Shown piece by piece: positions 1 through 11,344 of a DNA stretch of 64,000 bases. The notes under the pieces are model-generated. The model was not told where the DNA came from. It searched no databases and saw only the letters and a program-made list of their open reading frames with translations. Source of the stretch: Darksidea phi (lineage: Eukaryota; Ascomycota; Dothideomycetes; Pleosporales; Lentitheciaceae); assembly GCA_030770425.1 (NCBI GenBank), contig JASJFT010000169.1, forward strand, positions 1-64,000, in the 5' to 3' direction. Positions within the stretch are counted from its first letter, which is position 1. Each line of letters begins with the position of its first letter. The position numbers and the translations under genes were made by a program.

Positions 1-299
1 TAGTTATTCTAGTAATAGAATTCGTTAACTTAATCTTAATCTATTAGAAACTAATAATATAATAAACGTTCTATTAGTCTTAACCCGGATTCCGTATAAA
101 GGTACGTATAATATATAATAAGAGTTCTATAAAATAGTATATTTCTTAATTTTAACTAGAGGATATATATAATATATTCTTTATACTCTATAAGCTCTTT
201 ATAAAAACTCTCGTTCTTTAGTACTTTAATCTAGTAAAATCTATAATAATTATTATTAATATCTTTAAATTTACTATAGTAGCTATCCTATTATAGCTA

Positions 300-650
300 T
301 AAATAATAATACTTTTAATAGAAAAATATTAGAAACTAATTATATTCTTTAATTATAAGTTTACTAGACTATAGATTTAATAGAATACTTATAATAAAGA
401 ATTATTTACTATTATAAAAATCTTTAGATAATAGTAATATTATTTTAAATATATTTTAGATACTATTTATATACTATATAACTATAATAATCTAAGATAT
501 TTTATAACTATAAAGGTACTCTTACTTAAGTAAATATACTAAATTAAAAAGTTAGTTTATTTTAACTTTAAAATCGAATATAAGCCTAGTATAAAAAATC
601 TAGCTAATATACTATTATAATAATCTAATTATACTAAAGACTTTTAGCTT
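300..650 (+). pseudogene. Degenerate RNase H segment of the Gypsy pol
   Basis: Read on the + strand, bases 481-640 keep the end of a Gypsy RNase H. Asn-Asn-Leu-Arg-Tyr-Phe stands at 487-504. A Phe-Lys-Ile-Glu-Tyr stretch follows at about 565-580, then positions matching the usual 'ADALSRR'-type end with arginines turned into stops. Bases 300-480 are too damaged to read with confidence. The substitutions are C-to-T or G-to-A, as RIP predicts. Confidence 0.65.
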
Positions 651-1248
651 AAAGAGGAAAAAGTACTAAAAAATATTATACTTTCTATACTTTAAAATAA
701 ATTTTAAATATAAGTACTCTAAAAGCCTATAACTTTATATACTAAAGATTAGATAGTATATAAATTTAATCTTATTAATAAGAATTTATAAGTAATCTAT
801 TAGGAATCTAAAGATAGTATAAACTATTCTATTATAAAATCCCCTAGTATAGTACTAGTTTTTAATAATATATTATCTATTAACCTCGACCTATTTATAG
901 ATAGGAATAATAAATTTAGAAAGTAATTAGAAGATTTAAATCTAGTTTTAATATTTCTTTAGTATTATAAAGTATTTTTTATCTTTATATTATATAAGTC
1001 TTTATTAAAAGTTATAAATAATAACTTATTCTTTAGCTAGAAAATCTCTAAGCTATTATTAAACTATATCTAGGAAGTATAAGAATATAATATAGTCTAT
1101 TATAAGAATATATAGTATATATAAAAGTTTAAAAGTAAAGAAGAATAAAAAGATATATCTTTATAGATTATAGATCTAAAGGATATTCTTTAAAGAGTAG
1201 AAAAAGTATAGATTCTTAATAATAAAGCTTTTTATTAAGCTATTCTTA

Positions 1249-1385
1249 TAAGAAATTACGATAATCTTTTAGAGAATTATTATAGAGTAGATAAGACTAT
1301 TAAACTTTTATAAAAAAAGTACTATTAATTAAAGCTTTAAGTAGAGATTAATACGTATATATAAGATTATATAGTATATTAAATA
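1249..1385 (+). pseudogene. Degenerate integrase zinc finger (HHCC) of the Gypsy pol
   Basis: The frame reads through as a chromoviral integrase N-terminal zinc-binding region. Val-Asp-Lys-Thr-Ile is intact at about 1288-1302, followed by Lys-Lys-Tyr-Tyr and an Ile-Asn-Thr-Tyr-Ile stretch. The zinc-binding His and Cys codons now encode Tyr (His CAC to TAT, Cys TGC to TAT), which are RIP-type transitions. Confidence 0.65.
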
Positions 1386-1499
1386 AATAAAGTATAAAGA
1401 TATAAGCTATAGAGATTATTAGAATTAATTCCTCTATCGTAGAAGCTATAATATAATTACTTCTTAGACTTTATTATTAATCTACTAGAATCTAAGAAT

Positions 1500-1790
1500 T
1501 CTAAGAGTAATATCTATAATATAGTACTAATACTCGTCAACTACTTTTTAAAGCTAGTCTAGTATCTACTTATAATAAAAAATATTATTATAAGTATATT
1601 AGCTAATCTATTATTTATAGAAGTATTTACTAAGGTTAGACCTCTATTATTACTAATTTCGGACTAGGACTCTATCTTTACTAGTAAATTCTAATTAAAT
1701 ATATACTTTTATTTTAATATTAAATAATAAATAAGTATAACCTTCTACTTATAGATAGATAGCTAAACTAAATACTAAAATTAAAAGTTT
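1500..1790 (+). pseudogene. Degenerate integrase catalytic core of the Gypsy pol
   Basis: The integrase core is legible through stop codons. A 'Phe-Ile-Glu-Val-Phe-Thr-Lys' stretch is followed by Ile-Ser-Asp-(stop)-Asp-Ser-Ile-Phe-Thr-Ser-Lys-Phe-(stop), matching the conserved SDR..FTS.FW block in which Arg and Trp codons became TAG/TAA. The following Tyr-Phe-Asn-Ile-Lys and the ruined region before 1790 fit the segment that leads into 'TDGQTER'. This places the element in Ty3/Gypsy rather than Copia or LINE families. Confidence 0.75.
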
Positions 1791-2399
1791 AAAGTATACC
1801 TATAGATATACCTAAATTATTAATAAAATAACTAGTATTAGTTATTCTTAATAATAGAATATATATATAACTTTAAGATTTATTTAAATTATAGTATATA
1901 CCTTATTAAGGTTATAATAGGTATTAAATCTAAGGATTTTAATAATATAAAAAATAAGTACTAGTTTTATTAACTACCTAATAACTAGAGTATAGATAAA
2001 AAGACCTTAAGTATATATTAAAGAATTATTAACTTTCTAATTAGCTAGATATAATAATTTTTTAATACTTAAAATATATTAATTTATACTTAAAAGAGCT
2101 AGTAATACTAGTATAACTTAAAGAAAACGAGTAAATATTTCGCTATTAGTAAAAAGATAATTTTAAAAGTTACTAATATTAAAACTAAGTACTCTTTAAA
2201 GAAGCTAGACGTAAAGTACTTAAAACTTTTTATTATTTAAACTAAGTATAAAAAGCTAAGCTATTAACTTAAACTATCTTTATTAATATTTTAATTATAT
2301 TCTATCTTTTATATATCTCTCTTAGAGAAATAGATAAAGTTAAGAGAAGATCTAAATTTTAGATTTAGACCTATATAGTATCTAGAGCTTAATAATAGT

Positions 2400-2545
2400 A
2401 ATTAATATAAAGTTAAAGTTATTTTTACTTATAAGATAATATATAATAAGAAACTCTTTTTTATAAAATAGCTAGATTAATTATATAAGAATAGTATATA
2501 AGAGTCTAAGACCTCTTTTAATAATTATAATAAGATTTTTATAAA
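2400..2545 (+). pseudogene. Degenerate chromodomain at the end of the Gypsy pol
   Basis: Downstream of a Tyr-Ile-Ser-Leu-Leu-Glu motif (about 2315-2332; the 'HVSLLE' box of Gypsy integrases), bases 2405-2545 read as a chromodomain. The frame gives Tyr-Lys-Val-Lys-Val-Ile, a Lys-Leu-Phe-Phe-Ile-Lys-(stop) matching 'FLVKW', then Leu-Asp/Tyr-Lys-Asn-Ser at the position of 'GY....STWEP'. This assigns the element to the chromovirus branch, known for targeting heterochromatin. Confidence 0.65.
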
Positions 2546-4689
2546 ATATTAAATAAACTTAAATAATTAAATATTAAATTACCTAAAATAAAAAGTTATT
2601 AGAGAAGTATTATAATTTCTATAAATAAATAATAATATATATAAGAAATCCTAAAGGAATAGATTATATAAGTAATATTAATATAAAGAAAAAACTAAGA
2701 GATCTAGTTAAAAGGTACCTTTAGAATCTTACTTAGGAATACTATATAAGTAGAATAATTAGTTAAGAAAGAAATACTATCTACTTTAGTAATAAGCTAT
2801 AGCTTAAAAGATTTAGTAAAGCTAGCCTTTATATATTATAATAATAAATAGACTAACTAGTAATAATAGTATTAGAATTAATAAGCTAGGTTCTTAATAT
2901 AGATATTTATTCTATCTATATATCTTAGTAATAGGAATCTTAACTAAGTACTATATAATCTATAAACGATCTAAGTAAGCTATATATATTAAATAAGAAG
3001 TTTTTAAAGAAGCTTTATAATATCTTCTTCTAAGAGATAATAGATATTATACCTCTATTAATAATATTCTTATTAGGAATATTAGAACTATAATAATATT
3101 AATAATACTTATAATTAGTAGTTCTAAGAAATATACTAGTTAAGAAGTTATACTTAATAAAGTAAGTCTTATAGATAGTAGAGGTTATAAAGTTAGTAGA
3201 TACTAGATAACTAATACTATCTAGTCTATACTAGAGGAATTAGTATAGAAAGTTATTAAAAAGATAATAGAATATATTTAATAGTACTAAAAGTTAAACT
3301 TATACGTCGTAGCTATAGTCCGATATAATTTTACCTTACTATTAATATTCTTAATTAAATACTTCTACTTAGTCTTATACTAGTTTTAATTAATATTAAT
3401 ATTAAAAGTATAAAACTATATATTCTACTAAATCTTCTTAAGTATATTAGAATTTATATTTTTATTATTATAAATAGCTCGGGCGTTATAATACTAGATA
3501 TACTTAATAATAAAAATAAGAAAGTTAAAGTAGTAGTAGAAAGTAGGTTTAATCTATACGAATTATTAATAGAACTATATTAATAAGAAAAAGAGGAAGA
3601 CTAGTATATACTACTAAGTAAATCTAATAATAAGCTTTATATCTATTATAAATAGTATAGATATTAATCTTCTAATACTAGTTACTTAAAGTAATTTAAT
3701 AAAACTTAGTTATATTAAACTTCTATATAAACTAAAGAAGATAATTTATATACTAATAGTATATAAGAGAAGACTAAGACTCTAGATAAATAGAAAGAGT
3801 ATAAATATACTTAAGAAGGGTAATATTACTATACTAATTAATAAAGGTAATTATAATAAGAAGTAGAATCTTAAAAGTATTAAGAAATAAAATAAAGAAA
3901 TTTAAAAGTAAATATATCTTCTTATACTTATATTAAAAAAGACTATTTTATACTTAAACTAATAATACCCTAGATACTTACTAGTAAAAGTTTAAAATAT
4001 AAAAATAAAGATATTTAAAGAGATATAATATATAATAATTTATTATTTCTTAAATAAATATTTATAAAGATATAAATAGAATTTCTCTTACTAGAGGAGT
4101 TATAGATAAATAAGTAATTTAATATAATTATAAATTATAATAGATAGTAGTTAGTAATTACTAAATACTACTAGGTTATATTATTATAATAGATATTAAA
4201 ATTAAATTAAATAAAGTCTAGATTAGTTCCGAAGTCTTTATAAAGATATTATAAGTAAATAAAGTAACTATAAAGATTATACTTAGTAAATAGCTTTTAT
4301 ATAAAGATAGTAAGTATTTATTAAATAGAAGTTACTAAAAATTATCTATAAGAGAAGTAGTAATATTATTACTACTAGTATAAGAACCTATAAGAATATA
4401 TATAGACTATAAGCTATAATAATAATAGATAAAAGTTATAAATATATACTAATAATAGACTAATACTTAAGTTATATATACTTTTTAATTAAACTAACTA
4501 TATATTATAAAGTTAAAATTAAGAGCTATAAGACTAGAAAGACTATAAAAACCCTCTATTAAGGTAGTAGGGTATAACGTAGATACTAAATACCTAAAAG
4601 ATCTTCTCTATAAAATTATTTTTTTCTTAGAAATAAGGTTTTTTAAGAGTATAAATACTTAGGTAAACTTTTTTAAAGAAAGTAAGGGG

Positions 4690-5340
4690 ACTAATAGAAT
4701 ATATTATAGTAAATAACTCTCTATAAGAGCTAGAATGGCCCTTAGGAAAGGAAGAGGCTATATTACGCCTACTTCTACCGGAGGACTCCTAGATTATTAT
4801 CGGCCTAGCTACGGTCACGTGCCGGACCCTATATAGTCCTACGTCCTACTATTACGTCTCCTTAAGGATTCGTCTTATCTCTATCCGAATATAACCCTTT
4901 TACTACCTTAGCGTTTCTATACCTACCTGCCTATACGTGCCTTATAATAGAATAGATATTACGGTTCGTTCCCTAGGGAATAAACCGTAACAGTCTTACA
5001 CTACTTATTCGATTAAGAATAGAAATATAGTATTATACTATAGTATTATACTATAGTATATACTATTAAAAATATAATAGAAGTCTCTATTAAATAAGAG
5101 TAGAAAGGGGCTATATGGTATAATAGGGTACGAGTCAAGATAGTAAATTAGTAGAAGGCGAGTAAATACGTTTCTTAACGTATAGATAAGGCGATATTCT
5201 AGCGTAGTAGGTATAGCGGGGGAAGCGTAAATAATATATTAATAGGATAGACGTAGGCCCAGTTTAGGGCTCGTTTAGTTATTATAGGGGTAGGACTTAG
5301 TACTTTAGGTACAAGTAGCCCTAAAAATGGAGTTAAAAGT
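4690..5340. other. RIP-affected, less AT-rich segment; possible LTR remnant
   Basis: Base composition changes abruptly near 4,730: CpA and TpG reappear and GC rises, but TA-rich words persist. A purine run ends near 4,693, as a polypurine tract before a 3' LTR would. A segment ending in ACA near 5,000 could be an LTR end. No second LTR copy is in the window, so this is a guess. No gene is visible. Confidence 0.3.
5027..5060. repeat. 13-bp AT tandem repeat, about 2.6 units
   Basis: The 13-base unit ATAGTATTATACT occurs twice in full and once in part. It is partly self-complementary (AGTAT/ATACT) and lies in the RIP-affected flank. Confidence 0.8.
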
Positions 5341-5344
5341 CCCT

Positions 5345-5620
5345 AGACATAGAGTTACTATAGTAAACTTATCTTGTACGTCGGCGGCAGTCACGCGGTA
5401 GGGGAGCTAGCAATGCACACACTTGTTGTCTTCCGGGGCGATAGTCGAGATGTCGACTTCCTCGAGAGAGCCTACGAAGGTGACAGTGTCGAATAGAGCC
5501 TGGGCTGTATCATTGTGCTCATCTGCCCAGTCCTCGTTGTTCGTTACAGCTACTCAAGCTATAGTTAGAGTAGCAAAAGATGTACTAGCTGCCAGTGGGA
5601 CTAAGCCAACAAAAATATGA
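5345..5620 (-). pseudogene. Broken RING-type protein gene fragment at the RIP border
   Basis: On the minus strand about 80 codons read as coding sequence in one frame: an acidic stretch around 5500-5560, then Glu-Val-Asp-Ile-Ser-Thr-Ile-Ala-Pro-Glu-Asp, then Cys-Val-His-Cys followed by a TAG and Leu-Pro. This matches the start of fungal RING-type proteins in which a 'DCPHCW.P' block follows an 'L.PDD' stretch. The stop replaces the Trp codon (TGG to TAG), as RIP would do. A TGA also interrupts the frame near 5545. The downstream part is lost in the RIP zone. Family assignment is from memory and not certain. Confidence 0.45.
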
Positions 5621-5631
5621 TGGTACGAGTC

Positions 5632-6475
5632 CTAGAAGCCTATCGGTAGACATGTGTTTACGAGTGTGCTTATCGGTATTGTCCATGATTGCAGACGTTG
5701 CATCGGTAATAATACATCCGAACTCGGAGAGAGAGTAGCTTTCCAGACGCTCGAGATAGTCGGTTGATTTTTGTCGTTAGAGATCTTGGTGGGGATAGCA
5801 GCTTGGGAAGGCTGCCTAGAGGCTTTCCCAATAATTGATGGTGGACGGGCGGAGTTGACATCAACAGGATGGTTGGTAAAGGGAACTAACCCCATCGAAC
5901 TTTGTGCATGCCTTTCATCTGCGTGCGTTTCTATTAAGTCAGTCATTGACGGATTCTCCCTTACTGCTTCGGTCGCCACAACCTGCGTCGCCTTTTTTGC
6001 CTCTAGCAAGTCCTTCTCGAAATGGGTCAAAATCCGCTCGATCCAGTCTATATTATCCTCGACGTTCAAGTCTTCGATCAAATGTACTGTGCTTGGTTCT
6101 TCGTTTAGCTAGCACACAATAGACATTCTCGAGGCCTTCATTTCCGCCCTAAAGGATTTGAGCACTTCTACTATGTGAACCGATTCTGTCGGCAATAACA
6201 CCAGCAAGTTTACGGCTCGATAATTATCCTTACTACCCTCTGCAGTAAGGTTCCGATTCGCTGCTTATAGCTGCAGCGAGCACTGGGTTGCGGTTTGCAA
6301 GACTTTGTAGTTGAAGATGTATTTGTCCAGCAATTTCCCGGAGCTGCTTCGCCTTCGTCACGAAATCATTGTCTTCGAAGATCCTGTGTATTGCGACAAT
6401 TCGTTGGAACGAGACACCAGATTGAGATTCGAGAGTGGCGGTGGCAAACCCTGTGGTTCGATCGTGTCGATCCAT
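5632..6475 (-). pseudogene. Degenerate protein-coding remnant, function unknown
   Basis: Two minus-strand frames look coding but are not joined. One covers 6,475-6,233 (80 codons, helical). The other runs from about 6,220 to 5,632, interrupted by a TAG near 6,105, with an Asp/Glu-rich amphipathic helix around 6,000-6,080. The frames differ by one base, so at least one frameshift and one stop break the reading. The helices recall N-terminal regions of fungal STAND proteins, but I do not recognise the family. There is no good ATG. Confidence 0.3.
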
Positions 6476-6479
6476 TGGT

Positions 6480-7400
6480 GCTATATTCTAGGTTAATGGC
6501 GGTCGAATCGCGCCCTCCGAGGTAGGTAGGTGATTCGGGAGCGTATCCAGAGGCGGCGGGTTGCGGCGTGATTTTTGGTTCTTCTGAGGGTGAGAGTTAT
6601 TGGTTTATATATGCTCGAATAACGGACTTGGCTAAGAATTGATGGTGATTATACTTGCTCATTGGGCATGAATAGCCACATACCAATACTCACACAAGGA
6701 CTTTAAAATTTAGATGGCTTCGGTTAGTGACGAATTCGGAGGCTTGATTTCACCTGTTAGATACTACACCAAGGAACACGATAACATGTTTTGATTTGTA
6801 GTCTAACTGCTCACGCGCCGAGTAGTATTCTAAAACGTATTCACGTATACGAGTCCGAACATTAGAAAGGAATGATCGAAGCTCACCATCAACCCCGCCA
6901 AGTCCGGAAGCATGATTCCACCTTTCAGAGAAAAATAGCATAAAATCTCGGCCATTATGAGATGTTGAAAGAGTATAAGATTTATTAACGCCCCATTCGT
7001 TATCTAATACGAAAGCCAAATAGAGCCATCTAACAAACCTTCAAACCTTATCACTCTACGCATATATTAAGCTTTACTATATCTCGTTTCCTGCGCCATC
7101 CTCTCGACCGCGCTCACCCTTACAAACCGGCCCAATGTGTTGGCCACGCGACTCGCCCGTCAGGTTCATTGCCTGCAACTAAGAGAAAATATGCAGGCAG
7201 AAAGCAATGTAACGGACAAACTACTGCATCGACTTTGCCGTTGGAGGAGACAAGCTCGCACTGAAGTGAAAGATGTAATCGCTATGATACCTATGCCGCT
7301 GGTACGTCGCTTTTCCTAATCAGCCCATCAACTAATAAGTCTGCTTATGCGAGAGAACAGGCTTTAGCAATCCGTTGCGCACCATGCCATGTCCGCTGCA
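6480..7400. other. Intergenic stretch without a supported gene
   Basis: One 89-codon minus-strand frame (6,750-7,019) begins with a TTG rather than ATG and matches nothing I know. I see no other convincing structure. The stretch lies downstream of the ankyrin STAND gene and probably contains its 3' UTR. Confidence 0.4.
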
Positions 7401-7406
7401 CTGAAT

Positions 7407-10400
7407 CTAAGATTCGATGCAATCCCATTCATGGCCCTTGTGTAGGTGATTCAAAAACGAATTACACATAAAACAATAATCGAGGCCTGGACAAGTACGA
7501 CAACGAAAGCGTGTCCCGTAAATCCCCTTCTAACGTTAGTTCTACTAAATTATTTCGAGCTGGGTACTTACATGAAAGCATCCATCGCACAGTATACCTA
7601 TATGATGTATACCGCACTGTTGTGCGGTTTTGAGATAGTCTGAATCAGTCCGTACTTCTAGCAGTTTTCTATGTGATGCTGATATGTTTTCTAGCATCTT
7701 CTCTTTTCCATGGAAGAACGCGACGGAAATAGGACTCCATGGTCTTTCTGACCCGGGAAGGGTTATGCATTCACTGCGAAACCCCTCCTTGAGCAGTCTT
7801 TCCACAACATCGGGGTTCCCTGCCCTAAATGCCCAATGAAGGGGGGTCCAATGTCTGCTCTGAATCGACAATGTAGCAGCATCATCAAGGACTGCATTGA
7901 GGATCTTCAGCGAACCTCCCGAAGAAGCATAATGGAGCAGGCCGTCCCCTTTCTCATCCACCGTTTCACGATCGATGCCTCGACTGAAGACATATTCAAA
8001 AGTGTCGACATCTGCACTTCTTGCGGCAAGATGAAGAGCGGTTCTCCCATGACGGTCCATACGATGTTGATTACTTTTGCCAAGAAGCAGCTTCGTGATG
8101 TCCCTATGGCCGTTTCGTGATGCATGAGTCAGAAGTGTCGATCCGGCATTATCGCGGACATCTACGTCTGCACGCTTCTTAAGAAGCAGCTTGGCCACCC
8201 CCTCACGCCCTTTTTCTACCGCCCACAATAGCGGCGTCCGACCATAGATGTCCTTAGAGTCCACCTCGACATCGTCCCGCTCGACTAGTAGCTTGACTAC
8301 CGCCTCGTATCCATTTTCTGCCACCCCCGATAGCGGCGTCCTATTATACTTGTCCTTGGAGTCCGCCTCGACGTCGTCCCTCTCGACTAGTAGCTTGACT
8401 ACCGCTTCGTGCCCTCTTACTGCCGCCCAAAGTAGCGGCGTCCGACCGTCGTCATCCTTGGAGTCGGCCTCGACGTCGTCCCGCTCGACTAGTAGCTTGA
8501 CTACCGCCTCGTATCCAATTTCTGCCGCCGCCGATAGCGGCGTCCGACCGTCGTCGCCCTTGGAGTCCGCCTCGACATCGTCCCGCTCGACTAGTAGCTT
8601 GACTACCGCCTCGCGTCCATTCTGTGCCGCGTACGATAGCGGCGTCCGACCACAGAAGTCCTTGGAGTCGGCCTCGACGTCGTCCCGCTCGACTAGTAGC
8701 TTGACTACCGCCTCGCGCCCTGTTCCTGCCGCGAACGATAGCGGCGTCGTATCATGCCTGTCCTTGGAGTCCGCCTCGACATCGTCCCGCTCGACTAGTA
8801 GCTTGACTACCGCCTCGTGCCCTGCTCCTGCCGCCCGCGATAGCGGCGTCCGACCGTCGTCGTCCTTGGAGTCCGCCTCGACATCGTCCCGCTCGACTAG
8901 TAGCTTGACTACCGCCTCGTGCCCTCTTTGTGCCGCGTACGATAGCGGCGTCATACCATACTTGTCGTCTTTGGAGTCCGCCTCGATGTCGTCCCGCTCG
9001 ACTAGTAGCTTGACTACCGCCTCGTGGCCATATCCTGCTGCCCACAATAGCGGCGTCCGACCGTCGTCGTCCTTGGAGTCCGCCTCGACGTCGTCCCGCT
9101 CGACTAGTAGCTTGACTACCGCCTCGTGTCCATTTTCTGCTGCCCACGATAGCGGCGTCCGACCGTTGTCGTCCTTGGAGTCGGCAAGTGCTACTTTTTC
9201 TTCCACAATTCGAGAAAGAAGCTCCTCAGATAGATGCAGCAGCCCTAACGAGGCAGCTAAATGCAGACCGGTCGCTTGCTTTGGAAAATACCGACTATAA
9301 CCCTCGGATTTATAGCTTTCGCTAGATATCCAGCTGGTTTGAACAGCACAGTCGACCAAATGATCCTCCTGAAGCAGACGTAACGCTAGTTCAGACACCT
9401 TCTCTTGAACATTGGCTGCATGTTGTCCCCAGTACCGAGCAGAGTAGTCTAGGAATATGTTCTGCTCAAGCCTGCTCTCGAACTCCGCGTCACTCGGACA
9501 GCTACCGCTCCTAAACGTCTTGAAGCAGAGGTACGTAAGACACGTGGACGCAATATCGTACGGAGCACTAGGGTTCCACTTCTCTCGGATCTCCTCTAAG
9601 TATTCTTGTGTAGTATAGTGGACGAGACGGATAACCTTACTTTCTTCGTCCACTGTAACAAGGCCAGCGCACACAGACACGATATCTTCGATACTAGGGA
9701 TATTATCCGGGTCAAGTTCCTCTTCTTCCAGCTCCACTGCCAAGGCATGGCAGAGCTCCCCAGTAGTTAGCGGCCTCTGAGCATACGAGATCCAGGATAG
9801 AGCGCTTTTTGCTCGCACCGCCCTCCCACGTAGTTGACTGTCTATTCTCTCGATCGCTCCATCATATGCTTCTTTGAGCGCTTCAGTGCCTCCAGAAAGG
9901 TTCTGCAGCGTGGTCTTTACACTCTTTTTCGTATCCTTATCGAGTAGCGAATCCACATGCAGGCGAGCAAGAAGAAACCTAGTAGCCTTGTAAGCTAATT
10001 GTTCGTGAGAGGGGTGTGCAAGAAACTCACATGCCATCTACTGCTTGCACGATCTTGCTCTGGACGAGTTCCTGAAGATTCTTATCGCGTTGCACGCACC
10101 CCGCCAGCCGTTCTGTTTGGCCAGCTACAAATCGTTTCACGTCCGCGTTGCTTGCGCGCACTTCCAACCGAGGTATGCCTTTGAACTTATCTACTATGTC
10201 AGAAATATGTCGTGACGTAGCCATTAAACGCAGGTCTGTTTGTCCTTGCAAACTGCGACAGAGTCTTAGGAGCTGGCTCCGAGTACCATCTTGGTCCGAA
10301 CACTCATCTAGAGCGTCTATAACAACGTACACCCTCGAGTAGTTCGTGAGCACAGACTTCAAAGCATTAAGTGTTTCCTCAACCGACGGTCTCGTTCTTC

Positions 10401-11344
10401 GAACTTCGTGGTGGTCGTACAGACTCGATAAAGGCTCCGCGATCGATGGTCGGTCCTGCACCAGCTGTTTAAGCATCGCCGCAAGCAGGCTGGAAGTGGT
10501 CTGATCCGCCTGCCTTTTGTAGCTGCAATACAGGTACGCAACTCCCACGTCAGGAGTTTGCACGGCCTTCTGGAGATGATCGACCGTAATCGCTGCCATC
10601 ATCGTCTTACCGGCTCCAGGAATACCGGGACAGAACAGCGTCTGGCTTGCACCACTGACCCATTCGGTGAACTCGTTGGAGCTGAGAAACCACAGGCCGG
10701 TCTCTTCTTGCCTGCGGGCAATAAAGTCGGACTGCTGAGCCGGAAAGTCGGCCGAAGATAGCCAGTTCATGATTCGGTGGTGTTTTCGACGATCTTGGTC
10801 TTGCTGTAAAGCGTCCACTCCTACCTTCAGGACCTTGTTGTCGTTGTGCATAGACGTCATACGGCTCTCGATCGCTTGTGACAGTTTACTGCAAGTGTGA
10901 GCGACGCAGCCTTTCCGTGTCTAGAAAGGATACAGACAAGTGGTCCATTTCCAGCGCAATCTGCACCAACGACTTTAGCCGCTCTATCCTCAACAGGATG
11001 CGTTCAGCATCGTCTTTGATATACTTCCACAAGAGGGTCTTCGCCATATTCTTTAGTCCGTGTCCATTCGAGATCTTGTCCTTCAGCTGCTCCAGCGCAA
11101 CTCGGTACTGGTAAACCAGCCCGTCTTTTCCGCCCAGCTCTCGGACCTTTGCATGCCATGGATCATCGGAGCTCTCGTCAACACGGGACAACAGAGTGAC
11201 AAGGAGATGCGAGAGATTCGACGTTTCGGTCGTGAACAGGCTGCCCTCTGTCGAGGCGTCCTTCGCATCGCGCAGGCACTCACCGACCTTCGCCGTCAGT
11301 TGCAATACAGCGATAATGCTGGCCGTGATGCTGAGCGGGTCCAT
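7407..11344 (-). CDS. NACHT-ankyrin STAND (NLR-like) protein with C-terminal ZZ zinc finger
   Basis: Four exons: 11344-10938, 10888-10031, 9978-7572 and 7529-7407, giving 1,264 aa with consistent phases. The start is the ATG of MDPLSITASI, the typical opening of fungal STAND proteins with a helical PigL_N/HeLo-like N-terminal domain (residues about 1-140). NACHT NTPase follows, with Walker A GIPGAGKT (about 224-231) and Walker B VVIDALDEC (about 324-332), then a winged-helix region. Next come ten near-identical ankyrin repeats (about 690-1000) and more divergent ones. After a 42-nt intron (GTAAGT..TTAG), exon 4 completes a ZZ finger: CDGC, then CRTC, C..C and two histidines. Such proteins act as intracellular sensors in allorecognition or anti-microbial response; the ligand is unknown. 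It is intact, unlike its neighbours. Confidence 0.85.
8240..9180 (-). repeat. 102-bp tandem array encoding ten ankyrin repeats
   Basis: Ten units spaced 102 bp apart (one is 105 bp, with an extra codon at about 8,968) code for 34-residue ankyrin repeats carrying the core HEAVVKLLVERDD. Units differ mainly at a few codons around the TPL..AA tip, while the rest is nearly identical at DNA level. This pattern suggests recent duplication or gene conversion and repeat-number variation, as known for fungal STAND repeat domains. Confidence 0.9.

Larger units (their letters stand above)
1..4690 (+). mobile_element. RIP-destroyed Ty3/Gypsy chromovirus and associated repeat DNA
   Basis: The stretch is extremely AT-rich and almost lacks CpA and TpG dinucleotides, while CpG survives. 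That is the signature of CpA-directed repeat-induced point mutation. No open frame remains, but reading through the TAG/TAA stops on the + strand gives recognisable Ty3/Gypsy pol modules in the right order: RNase H (about 300-650), integrase zinc finger (about 1249-1385), integrase core (about 1500-1790) and a chromodomain (about 2400-2545). Reverse transcriptase and gag would lie left of base 1. I could not identify bases 2,560-4,690; they may be an extended 3' part or a nested second element. The element is dead. Confidence 0.8.

Noticed and set aside
6750..7019. 89-codon minus-strand ORF
   Set aside because: It starts with TTG, has no recognised motif and no exon context.
8752..9147. 131-codon minus-strand frame in the same array
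   Set aside because: It is a shifted frame over the same repeats, rich in Gly/Arg, with no independent support.
8248..9300. 350-codon plus-strand ORF across the ankyrin array
   Set aside because: It is the exact antisense of the 102-bp repeat array. A repeat unit free of stops in one antisense frame gives a long open frame automatically, and the product is a Ser/Thr repeat without family features.
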